Assembly (NCBI RefSeq): GCF_003032475.1
Contig: NZ_CP028369.1
Coordinates: 8,308,001 to 8,372,000 of the forward strand
DNA from: Streptomyces sp. P3
GTDB lineage: Bacteria; Actinomycetota; Actinomycetes; Streptomycetales; Streptomycetaceae
DNA: 64,000 nucleotides
Direction: 5' to 3'
Numbering within the stretch: position 1 is the first letter of the stretch; the number at the start of each line of letters is the position of its first letter. The translations under genes were made by a program, and so were the position numbers. Below are positions 25,495 through 34,259 of the stretch, in pieces. The notes beneath the pieces are model-generated. The model searched no databases. It was not told the DNA's origin and worked only from the letters and a program-made list of their open reading frames with translations.

Positions 25495-26414
25495 GAGGCC
25501 AGCCCGAAGTCGTCCTGTACCGGCTCGGCTTCACCGCGGCAGGCCCACGGGGAACAGCCGTCGACGACGCCCTGCTCCACCTCCTGAAGGTCCGGTCCGC
25601 TGTCGGTGAGTTCTTGCTGCATCGCCGCCCATTCGGCGGCGGTGACGTGATCGATGGGAGCTTCGCTGAGGGGTACGCGGGAGCGGTGGAGAAACGCCTC
25701 GCCGAGCAGACGGTTGCCGGTGGCGTTGGCGCGGGCGTTTCCCTTGCGGATGGCTGCGTCGAACTCCACCACGTCCTCCCATTCCTCCGGGGAGTTGTCG
25801 CGGATGTTGCGCCATTGGGCGTTTCCGTGGAACGGGCACCCAAGGCAGCTCGATTTCGGGGTGTCGGCCAGACCGAGCGACGTCAGATAGCGGACGCAGT
25901 CGGATCGTGACCAGCCCATGTCGATGAGCGGGTGCCGGTTGCGCATGTACTTGACGTCGGCGTCCTTGGCCCGGTGGAATTCGTCGGTGGAGATGCCGAC
26001 CCACTGCTCGACGAAGACGCCCTTGGGGATGCGTGCCGGATAGGGGTAGCCGAGTATTTCGCGGACCTTTTTCTTGATCGGATTAATTTTGTATTCCCCG
26101 GTGCATTGCCGCCTGGTCATACCCGGATTTCCGTCCTTGTTCAGGACGTAGAGCGGCATCGACGCAAACCTGTGGTCGGGGTCCAGGGCATCGTTGCGTA
26201 TGTTTCCGGACGATACGCGGAGAACGGGTATGCCTGCGGGTCCGGCTATTTCTCGCTCCAGCCGGTCGAGATGGGAATAAACGGCTCTAGGTTCCCAGCC
26301 CGTGTCGGCGAAAATTGCGTAGTCGACCTTCGGGAGGATGCCTTGTGCGGAGAGGGCGAGCATGGCGCTGGACTGGATACCGGCACCTCTGTCACCTATT
26401 CGGGGCTGTTGCAT
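25491..26414 (-). CDS. PAPS-reductase-like PP-loop protein
   Basis: A 307-residue protein of the phage and plasmid adenine nucleotide alpha-hydrolase group. GAGIQSSAML near the N-terminus is the PP-loop, followed by the YAIFADTGWEP strand. A cysteine motif SSCLGCPFHGN lies near 195. I start at ATG 26414 (AGAGG just upstream), although the open frame reaches back to 27164. The gene is visibly less GC-rich around 26030-26250 than its neighbours, a sign of separate origin. It overlaps the methyltransferase start. Whether it modifies DNA, RNA or a metabolite is unknown. Confidence 0.75.
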   Translation of the reverse strand: MQQPRIGDRGAGIQSSAMLALSAQGILPKVDYAIFADTGWEPRAVYSHLDRLEREIAGPAGIPVLRVSSGNIRNDALDPDHRFASMPLYVLNKDGNPGMTRRQCTGEYKINPIKKKVREILGYPYPARIPKGVFVEQWVGISTDEFHRAKDADVKYMRNRHPLIDMGWSRSDCVRYLTSLGLADTPKSSCLGCPFHGNAQWRNIRDNSPEEWEDVVEFDAAIRKGNARANATGNRLLGEAFLHRSRVPLSEAPIDHVTAAEWAAMQQELTDSGPDLQEVEQGVVDGCSPWACRGEAEPVQDDFGLAS

Positions 26415-26607
26415 CCAGCCTCTGGCGCGGAGCGCCAGTGGCTGGCCTCGTTCGCGTCGGACGGCAGCACCTGCGCACGAGTTCCGGGGCCAGGTGGCCA
26501 TCGCCTGTTCAGAGATGTTCGCGAGTCTTGGCGGCATCTCCGTGCCGTGGCCGCGTCGCGTGAAGAATTCGCTGTGCTCCGGGCAGGCGTGTCCGTAGGG
26601 TTCCTGC

Positions 26608-26973
26608 ATGGCGGATGAGAGTGAGCAGGCCGTGCAAGCGGCCATTGATGGGGAGTTGCGGCTTCTCGACCCTGAGGTGCGTGCTTCTCCGGCCCGTGTC
26701 CTGGAGCTTCTGGATCCGGAGTTCACCGAGATCGGCGCTTCTGGACGCCGGTGGGATGTGGAGTCGATCCTCACCGTGACGAGCGGCGGCTCGGTGTCCC
26801 CGGAGTCTCCGGTCAAGGTCAGCGAAATGTCCGGTGCCGTCCTTGCTCCGGGCATCGTCCATCTGACGTACTTCGCCGACAACCAGGGCCGCCGGGCATG
26901 GCGGAGTTCGTTGTGGCGCCTGACAGAGACGGGCTGGCGGATGTACTTCCACCAGGGAACTTTGACCAGCTGA
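26608..26973 (+). CDS. SnoaL/NTF2-like (DUF4440) protein
   Basis: A 121-residue single-domain protein with the pattern of DUF4440: an N-terminal helix (QAAIDGELRLLDPEVR), then LLDPEFTEIGASGRRWD and a C-terminal WRMYFHQGT strand. The function is unknown; such proteins bind small ligands. It is the only plus-strand gene of the island core and is divergent from the PP-loop gene, with a 193-nt control region between them. Confidence 0.75.
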   Translation: MADESEQAVQAAIDGELRLLDPEVRASPARVLELLDPEFTEIGASGRRWDVESILTVTSGGSVSPESPVKVSEMSGAVLAPGIVHLTYFADNQGRRAWRSSLWRLTETGWRMYFHQGTLTS

Positions 26974-26982
26974 GCGTGTGTA

Positions 26983-27041
26983 GCCGCCGCCCGTGAGTGC
27001 GGAGGTCGCCGAGCCGACCGTGACGCCAGCCGGGCGGCGGC
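26983..27041. terminator. bidirectional terminator hairpin
   Basis: GCCGCCGCCCG (26983-26993) pairs perfectly with CGGGCGGCGGC (27031-27041), an 11-bp all-GC stem with a long loop. It lies between the convergent DUF4440 gene and the end of the recombinase operon. Confidence 0.65.
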
Positions 27042-27048
27042 ACAGAGT

Positions 27049-27471
27049 TCAGGCCCGCGGTGGTGTTGTGGCTTCGGCCGGGAGACGGCGGACGTTCGCT
27101 GGGAGGGGCCTGTCTCGTCGGAGCTCTGCGAGTTCGGTGGTGAGAGCGTGGATGACTTGGGCATAGATCTCGTTTCGTTCGGTCAGTTCGCTGTTGTGCT
27201 GGCGTAGCCGTTTGTGTGCGGCTTCGAGGTCGTCGACCTTGGCCTGGAGGGTTTGGAACGCGGCGGGAATTCCGTTCACAGATTCCCGGGCTTTTTCAAA
27301 TTCCTTGCGAAGGTCGGGGTGTTTGTGGGTGAGGACCCATCGCTTTACTCCGGCCTCGGCGGCGAGCTGGATGACGGTGAGGGCTCCGGTGGAGCAGGTC
27401 GGTGTGCCGGCCAGCAGGCGTTGCATTGCCGCTCGGATGGCGTCGCGTTCGGCTGTGCGGTTGGTGCTCAT
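27049..27471 (-). CDS. TnpC-like accessory protein (DUF6262 type)
   Basis: A 140-residue protein with a small DNA-binding-looking N-terminal domain (TVIQLAAEAGVKRWVLTHKH) and a coiled coil at about 60-115 (DDLEAAHKRLRQHNSELTER). This is the shape of Tn554 TnpC and DUF6262 proteins that accompany paired or triple recombinases. It is the last gene of the transposon operon, coupled by ATGA. It probably sets orientation or assembly of the recombination complex. Confidence 0.78.
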   Translation of the reverse strand: MSTNRTAERDAIRAAMQRLLAGTPTCSTGALTVIQLAAEAGVKRWVLTHKHPDLRKEFEKARESVNGIPAAFQTLQAKVDDLEAAHKRLRQHNSELTERNEIYAQVIHALTTELAELRRDRPLPANVRRLPAEATTPPRA

Positions 27472-29615
27472 GGCCGGGGCTCCTGGTGGTTGGCGATGAC
27501 CTGCTGGAGCCGTGCGAGCTCGTGTTGTTCGCGTGCGTGGCGGATGGGTGGGGCGAGCGGGTCGTCGACGATGGCCTGCAGGGTGTCGACGCGTGTGCGC
27601 AGGAAGTCGATGTCGCGGTCGGTGCGGGCGATGTTCACGCACGAGGGTCTGCAGTCGTCGATGTCGGGGGTGCGGCGACTGCTGCGTTCGTCAGTACTCA
27701 GCCGGCAGGCGGCGCGGGCGGGGTCAAGGACGCAGGTCATGCCCTGGCCGGGGAAGATCTGCAGGTCGGGGTTGGTGAGCAGGGTGTGGGCTTCGCGGGT
27801 GGTGCGCAGGACACGGCCGGTGAACTTGGCGGAGGCGGCGACGCGGTGGCGGTAGGTGTCGGCGGCGGGGCCGCTGACGTGCTCGCCGGCCTGGAGCTGG
27901 TCGTGGGCTTCGGCGAGGCTTTCGAGGCGGGCGAGCCATTCCTCGAAGGCCAGGTCGTCGGGGAAGCCGGAGGCGTAGTTGCCGGAGTAGCCGAGGGTCA
28001 TGTTGACGCGGACGTGGCCGTACTGGATCGCGGCGGCGACCAGGCCGCGGGGGCGACGGGCGATGAACCAGGCAAGCGTTCTGCGTAGGCGGCTGAGGGC
28101 GATCTTCGGATTGGTGGGATCGGCGGGAATCGCGTCGTCGCGGTGCCGGGCTGCGCAGTAGTCGTTGATCCAGCCGATCAGTTCGGTGATGTCCTTGTTG
28201 CAGCCGGAGTCGTTGCGGGCCCGGCCGACGCGTTCCCGCAGGGGTCCCGCCTCGGATTTGCCATTGACGAGCAGGGTGTTGGGGAACAGCAGCCGCGCGT
28301 CGTGGAGACGTTGGAGCACGGTGACAGCGGTGGCGACCGGGGCGGTGACCACCCAGGGATCGGTTCGCTGTTCCCCTTCGGCGCGGAGAGCGCCGTCGGG
28401 GTGGCGGACGCCTTTCCAGTGTTTGCCGCGCAGCAGGATCAGGCCGGTGACCGGGTCGTGTTCGACGCAGCCGCGTTCGAGGTTGAGCGTCTCACCGGGC
28501 CGCTGACCTGACAGATATCCGACGATGACCAGGCAGGCGGTGCTCAGGTGGCGGGCCAGGACGGGGGCCTGATCGTAGGTGATGCGAGTGGTGAGCCAGG
28601 GCTCGTTGTCGAGGAGGCCGTGGACGGGCGTGGTGAGGTATGTGTCGTCCGCGACGGGCAGTCCCGAGTGCGCGAGAGTGCTGGCGGCTGCGCGGGTGAT
28701 CTGGACGCCCAGTTGAAGGCTGAGGAAGTGGGTGTTGATGGTGGTGTGTCCGTCGGCACTCCGGCGTCCGGGCAGGGGCAGGCCGCGGGCCCGGTAGTCG
28801 TCGGCGAGCTCGGCCACCAGCAGGGGAACCGTGCCCGGCGGGCGGCGCTGCTTGCCGGGTGGAGCGGCGCTTCGGGTGGATGCGGCCCTGGCGCGGAGGG
28901 AGAGTGTCTTGTACTCGTCGAAGGCGGCGATGATGTCGTCCGCGAAGTCCTCGACGAATCGCAGAGCCCACTTCAGCAGCGGCGTCATGGTTGCGGGGTG
29001 GATGCGCGGGGTGCGGTTCTCCTCGCTGGTGCGGCGCTGCCCCAGGATGTCCTGGATGCGCTCACCGTTCCAGGGCGGTGCCTGGGGCAGGCGGTCGTCC
29101 TCGTCGGGCAGCAGATCGCGCAGTGTCCAGGTGCGTACGACTACGGCGAGGAAGTCCTCGCGTAGTTCGTGGGAGACGGCCGCGTCCTTGATGTCGGCCG
29201 CGTAGGCATCCAGGTCCGTGTCGGTGACCTGGCCGAAACGGGTGATGCCTCGGTTCTCCAGCCAGTGGGCGAAGCTCTTGAGGTATCGGCAGTAGGGAAC
29301 GACGGTGCGGACGGCGGGCCGTGGGATGCCCGGGAGGAAGCCGCCGTGGTCGGCGTCCTGATGGTTGAGCATCAGCCAGGCCAGGAGCTTGATCGGGAGC
29401 CGGAAGGCGGCCGGGGCATCGTGGAAGTCCACGCAGGTGCGGGAGGTGTGCTCCTGGAAGAAGCCCGGAGTCAGATTCCAGCGGTCCTCACCGAACAGTG
29501 AGAGGTCATCGGCCCTCGTGCCGGGACGCAGCGGGCGGGTGGCCAGGACCGGGGTGTCGGGTCCGGGCAGCAGGCGCCGGACAGGCGGCGCGGCGGCGGG
29601 CAGGGCGGGTGTCAT
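27468..29615 (-). CDS. tyrosine recombinase, third of the trio
   Basis: A 715-residue site-specific recombinase. The catalytic domain has the first arginine in LSGQRPGETL, the second box in LSRLRRTLAWFIARRP, a histidine in IQYGHVRVNMT and the probable nucleophile tyrosine in TLGYSGNY. A C-terminal extension has a cysteine cluster (CVLDPARAAC, then DDCRPSCVN) that may bind zinc, as in other Tn554-like proteins. It is coupled to its neighbours by 4-nt overlaps. Confidence 0.85.
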   Translation of the reverse strand: MTPALPAAAPPVRRLLPGPDTPVLATRPLRPGTRADDLSLFGEDRWNLTPGFFQEHTSRTCVDFHDAPAAFRLPIKLLAWLMLNHQDADHGGFLPGIPRPAVRTVVPYCRYLKSFAHWLENRGITRFGQVTDTDLDAYAADIKDAAVSHELREDFLAVVVRTWTLRDLLPDEDDRLPQAPPWNGERIQDILGQRRTSEENRTPRIHPATMTPLLKWALRFVEDFADDIIAAFDEYKTLSLRARAASTRSAAPPGKQRRPPGTVPLLVAELADDYRARGLPLPGRRSADGHTTINTHFLSLQLGVQITRAAASTLAHSGLPVADDTYLTTPVHGLLDNEPWLTTRITYDQAPVLARHLSTACLVIVGYLSGQRPGETLNLERGCVEHDPVTGLILLRGKHWKGVRHPDGALRAEGEQRTDPWVVTAPVATAVTVLQRLHDARLLFPNTLLVNGKSEAGPLRERVGRARNDSGCNKDITELIGWINDYCAARHRDDAIPADPTNPKIALSRLRRTLAWFIARRPRGLVAAAIQYGHVRVNMTLGYSGNYASGFPDDLAFEEWLARLESLAEAHDQLQAGEHVSGPAADTYRHRVAASAKFTGRVLRTTREAHTLLTNPDLQIFPGQGMTCVLDPARAACRLSTDERSSRRTPDIDDCRPSCVNIARTDRDIDFLRTRVDTLQAIVDDPLAPPIRHAREQHELARLQQVIANHQEPRP

Positions 29616-31447
29616 GTCAGGTCCAGTCCTCGGCTCAGGAAGCGGTCAACGAGCGCCTGGTCGGCGGGGGTGGCAGAAGTGCGGGCGTCCGCGACGGCGG
29701 CAGGCGAATAGTGGCTGAGCAGGTCGGTCAGACGGGCGGTCGGTTCGGCCAGACGTTCGGCCCAGCGCAGGGGCGTCATCTCCTGCTGACGGGCCTTCAG
29801 CGCATCCAGGGCGAGAACCTGAACGGGCAGATGGGCCGGTGTCGCTCTGGCGCAGGGACAGGACAGGCAGAGCAGGAAGGAAGCGCCGCAAGGCTTGCCA
29901 GCCGGGGTGTAGGGGCTGGCCAGCGGGTTGGTGCAGCCAGCGAGGACCGTGTCCAGACGACCGGTGATCAGTTGCTGGAGGGTGGTCGTGTCCAGGCCGT
30001 GCCGGACGGCCACCGCCGCCGGGTCGGTGCGGGCCTGTTCGATGTCCTGGGCGGACAGCACGGGGATCGGCGGAGCGGTGCGGGCGCGGGCGACCTGCTG
30101 GTCCAGGACATCAGCGACGATCTTCTGGTACTCGGCCAGATTCCCGCGGTTGCGGGCCAGGTACTCGTTGGCCAGCGTCGTCTCCGTGTGGGCGACCGGC
30201 CGCTGGTTGATCTCCAGCCAGGTCAGCCGCAGCCGGCGGCTGTCGATGTGCAGGGGCACCGCCCGGCCTTCGGCATCGGGTGCGTCGCAGACCAGATCGG
30301 TGGCCTTGCCCCACAGCTGCAGGATCTGCTTGGGCAGGCCGTGGCCGAAGCCACTGGCGTTGCGGGCGTTGTAGAACGCGAACAGCGCGTCGGACTTCAG
30401 CCGGTTGCGGGCGGGCGCGGCCAGGTCCAGCAGCAGGGCATGGACCCCGAATGGGGTGTTCAGGTCCTCACGCGCCTCCGCCGGCTCCGCCGGGACATCG
30501 CGCAAGGCCACGGTCATTGCGGCCCGGCGGCCTCCGCGACGGGGTTTGACCAGGTCGAGCTGAGCGGTCGGAGTACCCCCGGCGTGCGCGTCGGGCCGGT
30601 GGTGGGCGGTGGTTGCCGCGGCCAGGGTCGAGTAGTTCTGTCCGGTCAGGCAGAGCAGCAGGACCGCGGCGGCGCCGGTCTCGTGGTGGGTGAGGTGCAG
30701 GTGTGCGAAGACCGCGCCGATGCCGCCGACCCGGCGCACGACCTCCAGTGCGCGTGGTGTTCCGCACTCGTAGCGGGGAATGTCGCCGTGCCGGTCGAGA
30801 TGGTCCAGCAGATCACCGATCTCCCAGCGGAGCCGGTCGCTCTCCCGGTCGATGGAGCCTGCCCGCCAGTCGGCCAGGAGATGGCGGCCGGCGCGGATGC
30901 GTGCGGCTGCGGTCCGCAGTTCGGATCGCGCCGTCGTGGTGATGCGCCGGAACTCGGCTGCGGTGTAACTGCAGGTAGGCGTATCGGACTTGGCGACCCG
31001 TGCCTGGGCCAGGCGGGCGGCGAACTCCGACGGCGGATCGGGGGCGAACCGCAAGATGGTCCGCAGCGCAGAAATGTCCCGGTGCAGCGTGGTCGCCCCG
31101 GTCAGCATGTATCCGTCCAGGTGGATGGCCCGAAGCTGGGCCGGAGCAGTCGGAGGGTTGGAGAGGGCAGCCAGATAACGGGCGAACCGCTTCAGGATGT
31201 TCACCGTGTCCAGGGCCGAGGTGGTGGTGCGGCGAGTCCCGGCAGGGCCCGTCACCCCCAGCACTCCCAGGGCCATCCAGTCGCGCAGTTCGCGTGCGAC
31301 CGGCAGGACCGACAGGTCGATGTCCACCGGCTCGCCGCCGCGTTCCGGGAAGAACAGCACCCGGCACTGGCTGTCGTCGACGAACAACCGCTGCGGCAGC
31401 CGGTAACCGGCCCCGGGCAGCACCGCCCGGCGTCCCGCCCCGCTCAT
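29612..31447 (-). CDS. tyrosine recombinase, middle of the trio, divergent active site
   Basis: A 611-residue protein with the N-terminal SAM-like and catalytic-domain layout of trio recombinases. Where the first catalytic arginine is expected the sequence reads LLLCLTGQNYSTLAA, so that residue appears replaced. Later boxes are present: DSRRLRLTWL, VAHTETTLANEYLAR with a possible H and Y, and a C-terminal cysteine cluster (CGASFLLCLSCPC). It may be a partner rather than a full catalyst. Confidence 0.8.
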   Translation of the reverse strand: MSGAGRRAVLPGAGYRLPQRLFVDDSQCRVLFFPERGGEPVDIDLSVLPVARELRDWMALGVLGVTGPAGTRRTTTSALDTVNILKRFARYLAALSNPPTAPAQLRAIHLDGYMLTGATTLHRDISALRTILRFAPDPPSEFAARLAQARVAKSDTPTCSYTAAEFRRITTTARSELRTAAARIRAGRHLLADWRAGSIDRESDRLRWEIGDLLDHLDRHGDIPRYECGTPRALEVVRRVGGIGAVFAHLHLTHHETGAAAVLLLCLTGQNYSTLAAATTAHHRPDAHAGGTPTAQLDLVKPRRGGRRAAMTVALRDVPAEPAEAREDLNTPFGVHALLLDLAAPARNRLKSDALFAFYNARNASGFGHGLPKQILQLWGKATDLVCDAPDAEGRAVPLHIDSRRLRLTWLEINQRPVAHTETTLANEYLARNRGNLAEYQKIVADVLDQQVARARTAPPIPVLSAQDIEQARTDPAAVAVRHGLDTTTLQQLITGRLDTVLAGCTNPLASPYTPAGKPCGASFLLCLSCPCARATPAHLPVQVLALDALKARQQEMTPLRWAERLAEPTARLTDLLSHYSPAAVADARTSATPADQALVDRFLSRGLDLT

Positions 31448-32982
31448 CCGGTCACCGCCGGGGCGGTGATGACCTGCCGGTGGGCGGCGAACATCTCCGC
31501 CATCAGCTCGGCCAGGACCGTGCCGTGGGCGTGCTCGATCAGCAGGGCGACATCCAGGTCGCGGAACGGCTCCAGGTACGTGTCGATCGTGGTGGACACG
31601 TCCGCATGCCCCAAAAGGGTCTGCACCAGGTGCCAGGTGTCGCCGAACTGGGCCCGGAAGTCCCGCAGTTCCTCGCCGTCCAGATGGGCGAAGCGGCGTT
31701 CATAGAGCAGCCGCCCGACCGAGAACCAGCGCAGAGCCATCGAATGGCGCAGCATGTGAGCGGTTGCCGCCACCCCTTCCAGCCCGGAGCGGGCCACCCG
31801 CTCGTTGGCGGTGTCGAAGGTGTGCTGCCACCCGCGCGGAGCCCGGGGCAGCCCATCCTCGTTCAGCCACAAGACCGCCGGAGCCAGCCCCGCCGGGGTG
31901 TCGAGGAAGATCCGCCTGCGGACCTGCGGCGTCAGCGCGTCCAGCGACACCCGCATCAGCGATCCCGTGCCGTCGACCAGCTGCAGCCGCCGCTGGCCCA
32001 GCACCCGGTGCAGCACCAGGACCTCGGACAGCCGCTCGTAGCGGCCGGCCCGCTGGGCGCGGCGTACCGCTGCAGCTCGCTCGCCCTCGCAGTAGCCGAG
32101 CGCGTCGGCCAGCACCGTGCGCGGCATCCAATAGCGCCGCCCCCGGCCGCCCTTCGCGCACGCCGACGCCAGCCGGCACGTGGAGTAGTTCCTGCTGACG
32201 CTCTCGCCGGGCAGTTCCAGCATCAAGGTGCTGGCCCACTCCGTCAGCCGCAGCCCGGTGCCGTAGAGGCCGTCCGTGAACGTGCAGTCCCGCTGACTGT
32301 TACGGCCCCGCCACCTCGACACCTCCCGGCCCTCACGGTCCAGGCCCCGCAGCCCCACATCCCGCCACAAGGCGTAGCCGCCCGGATCGAACCACTTCAC
32401 GTCCCGGTCGCGCACCACATGCGGTGCGGCCTCGAAACCGGCAGTACCCGTGTAGGACGAACCCCGCTGGTGCACCAGCCGGATCACCGGATTACGTACT
32501 CCGAAACTGGGAGCGGCCCAGTCGTAGAAGGCGTTGATCGCGTCCAGGTTGTCCGACACGGTCCCACCGGCCACCCGCTCCGGGTTCGACTCGTCCGTCA
32601 TCCGCCAGAACTTGAAGCCCTCGACGTCCTCCGTGCTGGCGGAGTCCCAGCGGCCCCCCACCGCGTCGAGGAAGCCCAGCCACGTGCACAGCGCGTACCC
32701 GTACTTCTCCCGGGTCCCCGCTGACCGGTTCCGCATCCGCAACGACCCGAAGAACGCATTGACCTCGGAAATGACCCGCCCGTCGGAATTGATCAGGAAT
32801 TCCTGACCCGTGCGAGTCCCGTGGTCATCCGCGAGTTCCCGCAAGCTCGGCAGACCGGCCAGCACTGGGTCGGAGGCGTACCACGGCACCAGCCGGTCGG
32901 GCTCGCAGCGGCGCAGGTACCAGACCCCGAAGCGGGACCTGAAGCCCCGCAGTTGATCGCTCATGGCCCGGAACAGAACCAT
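31444..32982 (-). CDS. tyrosine recombinase, first of the trio
   Basis: A 512-residue integrase-family protein with all catalytic residues in place: R245 (YGTGLRLTEW), H409 and R412 (AHMLRHSM), H459 (LLGHADVST) and Y469 (TYLEPF). It starts the transposon operon. ATG 32982 is used here, but an in-frame ATG six codons later is also possible. It is the best candidate for the strand-exchange enzyme. Confidence 0.87.
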   Translation of the reverse strand: MVLFRAMSDQLRGFRSRFGVWYLRRCEPDRLVPWYASDPVLAGLPSLRELADDHGTRTGQEFLINSDGRVISEVNAFFGSLRMRNRSAGTREKYGYALCTWLGFLDAVGGRWDSASTEDVEGFKFWRMTDESNPERVAGGTVSDNLDAINAFYDWAAPSFGVRNPVIRLVHQRGSSYTGTAGFEAAPHVVRDRDVKWFDPGGYALWRDVGLRGLDREGREVSRWRGRNSQRDCTFTDGLYGTGLRLTEWASTLMLELPGESVSRNYSTCRLASACAKGGRGRRYWMPRTVLADALGYCEGERAAAVRRAQRAGRYERLSEVLVLHRVLGQRRLQLVDGTGSLMRVSLDALTPQVRRRIFLDTPAGLAPAVLWLNEDGLPRAPRGWQHTFDTANERVARSGLEGVAATAHMLRHSMALRWFSVGRLLYERRFAHLDGEELRDFRAQFGDTWHLVQTLLGHADVSTTIDTYLEPFRDLDVALLIEHAHGTVLAELMAEMFAAHRQVITAPAVTG

Positions 32983-33035
32983 GCCCTACCGCTGCAGACC
33001 GCATGCAACACGCTGAACTCGGTACAGACCGGCAC

Positions 33036-34082
33036 CTAGTGAAATTGCCCGGAAGGCAGGGAGTTCGGAAATGATCGGTCCTGGGGGTGAGGAGGGTGGG
33101 GGCTCGGTTCGGCGGCGATGCGGGCGATGCGGTCGCTGATGAGCGCGGGGTGGCGGATCGGCAGGGCGTGCGTGGTGCGGGAGAGGATCTCCAGGCGGGC
33201 GGCAGGGAGTTGGGCGGCCAGCTGCTTGGTGTGGGCGGCGGGGATGTGCCGGTCGTCCGCGCCGGCCATCAGCAGAAGCCGGTCGCCGAACTGGTTGAGC
33301 ACGGTGGCGTCGCGCGGCTGGTAGCGGCGCAGGCACTGCCACAGGTCGGCGAGATCACGGGTGTGGGTGTGGCGGATGCCGTGGCGGCACTGCGGTGGCC
33401 CGTCGGCCGGGCGGTAAGGGTGGGGCGCGAGGCTGTAGGGGTGTGTGGTGGGCAGGCGGTGCCGCAGCCGGTCCACGGCTTGGGGCGCGTGGGTGCAGGT
33501 CAGGGCGAACAGGCTGCGTCCGGCGGCCAGGAGCCAGGCGCGCGGGTCGCGTCCGGGCAGCACGCTCGCCCCGCGTGCGGTGGCCGACAGCAGCACCATG
33601 CCCCTGATGCGGGCCTGGTGTTGGGGGTGCAGGGCGGCGAGTTCCTGCAGGACGAGGGCGCCCAGGGAATGTCCGGCGAGCACGAACGGTCCGGCAGGGA
33701 CGACGTGGGTCAGGATGTGGTGCAGGTCGTCGGCGAGCTGCCGGATCGTCAGCGGTGCCTGGCCGCGCGGGGTGTGACCGTGTGCGCGCTGGTCGTAGCG
33801 CACGACGGTCAGGCCCAGGCCGGTCAGGTGCCGGGCGTGGACGCGCCACAGGTCCGCGGTGACGGACGCGCCGTGCACCAGCACGACCGTCGCGCCGCCG
33901 GGACGCGGGCGCACCGGGGTGTCGCGGTAGACGGACAGGCGAGTGCCGTCCGCGGCGGAGACCGACAACACCTCAGTGGCAGAAGGAGGGTTGCGCACAG
34001 GTAGGACTTCCAAAAAGGGGGGATCAGTAGGGGGCAGCCGTTCGCCGTCCGGGCCGGGTTCGTGGAACTGGCCGTTCGGCAC
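33036..34082 (-). CDS. alpha/beta hydrolase in the island
   Basis: A 348-residue alpha/beta hydrolase. The oxyanion loop is VVLVHGASVTAD, the nucleophile is in GHSLGAL near 160, and the acid is in MAGADDRHIP with the His in TTHALP. The start is GTG 34082, but a later GTG in the LPVRNPP segment is possible. It lies directly upstream of the recombinase transposon, so the transposon may separate it from former operon partners. The substrate is unknown. The 177 nt before the next gene hold only a possible 25-codon frame (34156-34233). Confidence 0.78.
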   Translation of the reverse strand: MPNGQFHEPGPDGERLPPTDPPFLEVLPVRNPPSATEVLSVSAADGTRLSVYRDTPVRPRPGGATVVLVHGASVTADLWRVHARHLTGLGLTVVRYDQRAHGHTPRGQAPLTIRQLADDLHHILTHVVPAGPFVLAGHSLGALVLQELAALHPQHQARIRGMVLLSATARGASVLPGRDPRAWLLAAGRSLFALTCTHAPQAVDRLRHRLPTTHPYSLAPHPYRPADGPPQCRHGIRHTHTRDLADLWQCLRRYQPRDATVLNQFGDRLLLMAGADDRHIPAAHTKQLAAQLPAARLEILSRTTHALPIRHPALISDRIARIAAEPSPHPPHPQDRSFPNSLPSGQFH

Positions 34083-34259
34083 CTCACTGCGCTTGCCGCC
34101 GTCCTGGGGGCGGGCGGATATCGGGGAGACGACCCCCAGCGGCCGGGCGGGAAAGTCAGCGGCGTGATCGCTCGAAGTCGCGCGCCAAAGTGCGGAGTTG
34201 TTGTGCGTGTTCTGCCAGGTCGAGCAGGGGCATGGGGTGGTGTGGCTCCGGAGGGTCGA

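Larger units (their letters stand above)
27049..32982 (-). mobile_element. Tn554/RIT-like recombinase transposon
   Basis: Three long tyrosine recombinase genes and a TnpC-like gene form one transcript in which every junction is a 4-nt overlap (31444/31447, 29612/29615, 27468/27471). This is the architecture of recombinase-in-trio and Tn554-type elements. It interrupts the island gene order. I could not define exact ends or target duplications by eye; the boundaries given are those of the coding block. Confidence 0.8.

Noticed and set aside
29498..31705. A 735-codon plus-strand open frame
   Set aside because: Antisense to the middle recombinase; no motif and shadow-type composition.
33036..34082. 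The GQFH motif at both ends of the hydrolase as a repeat
   Set aside because: The nucleotide sequences differ and the match is only four residues, so it is likely chance.
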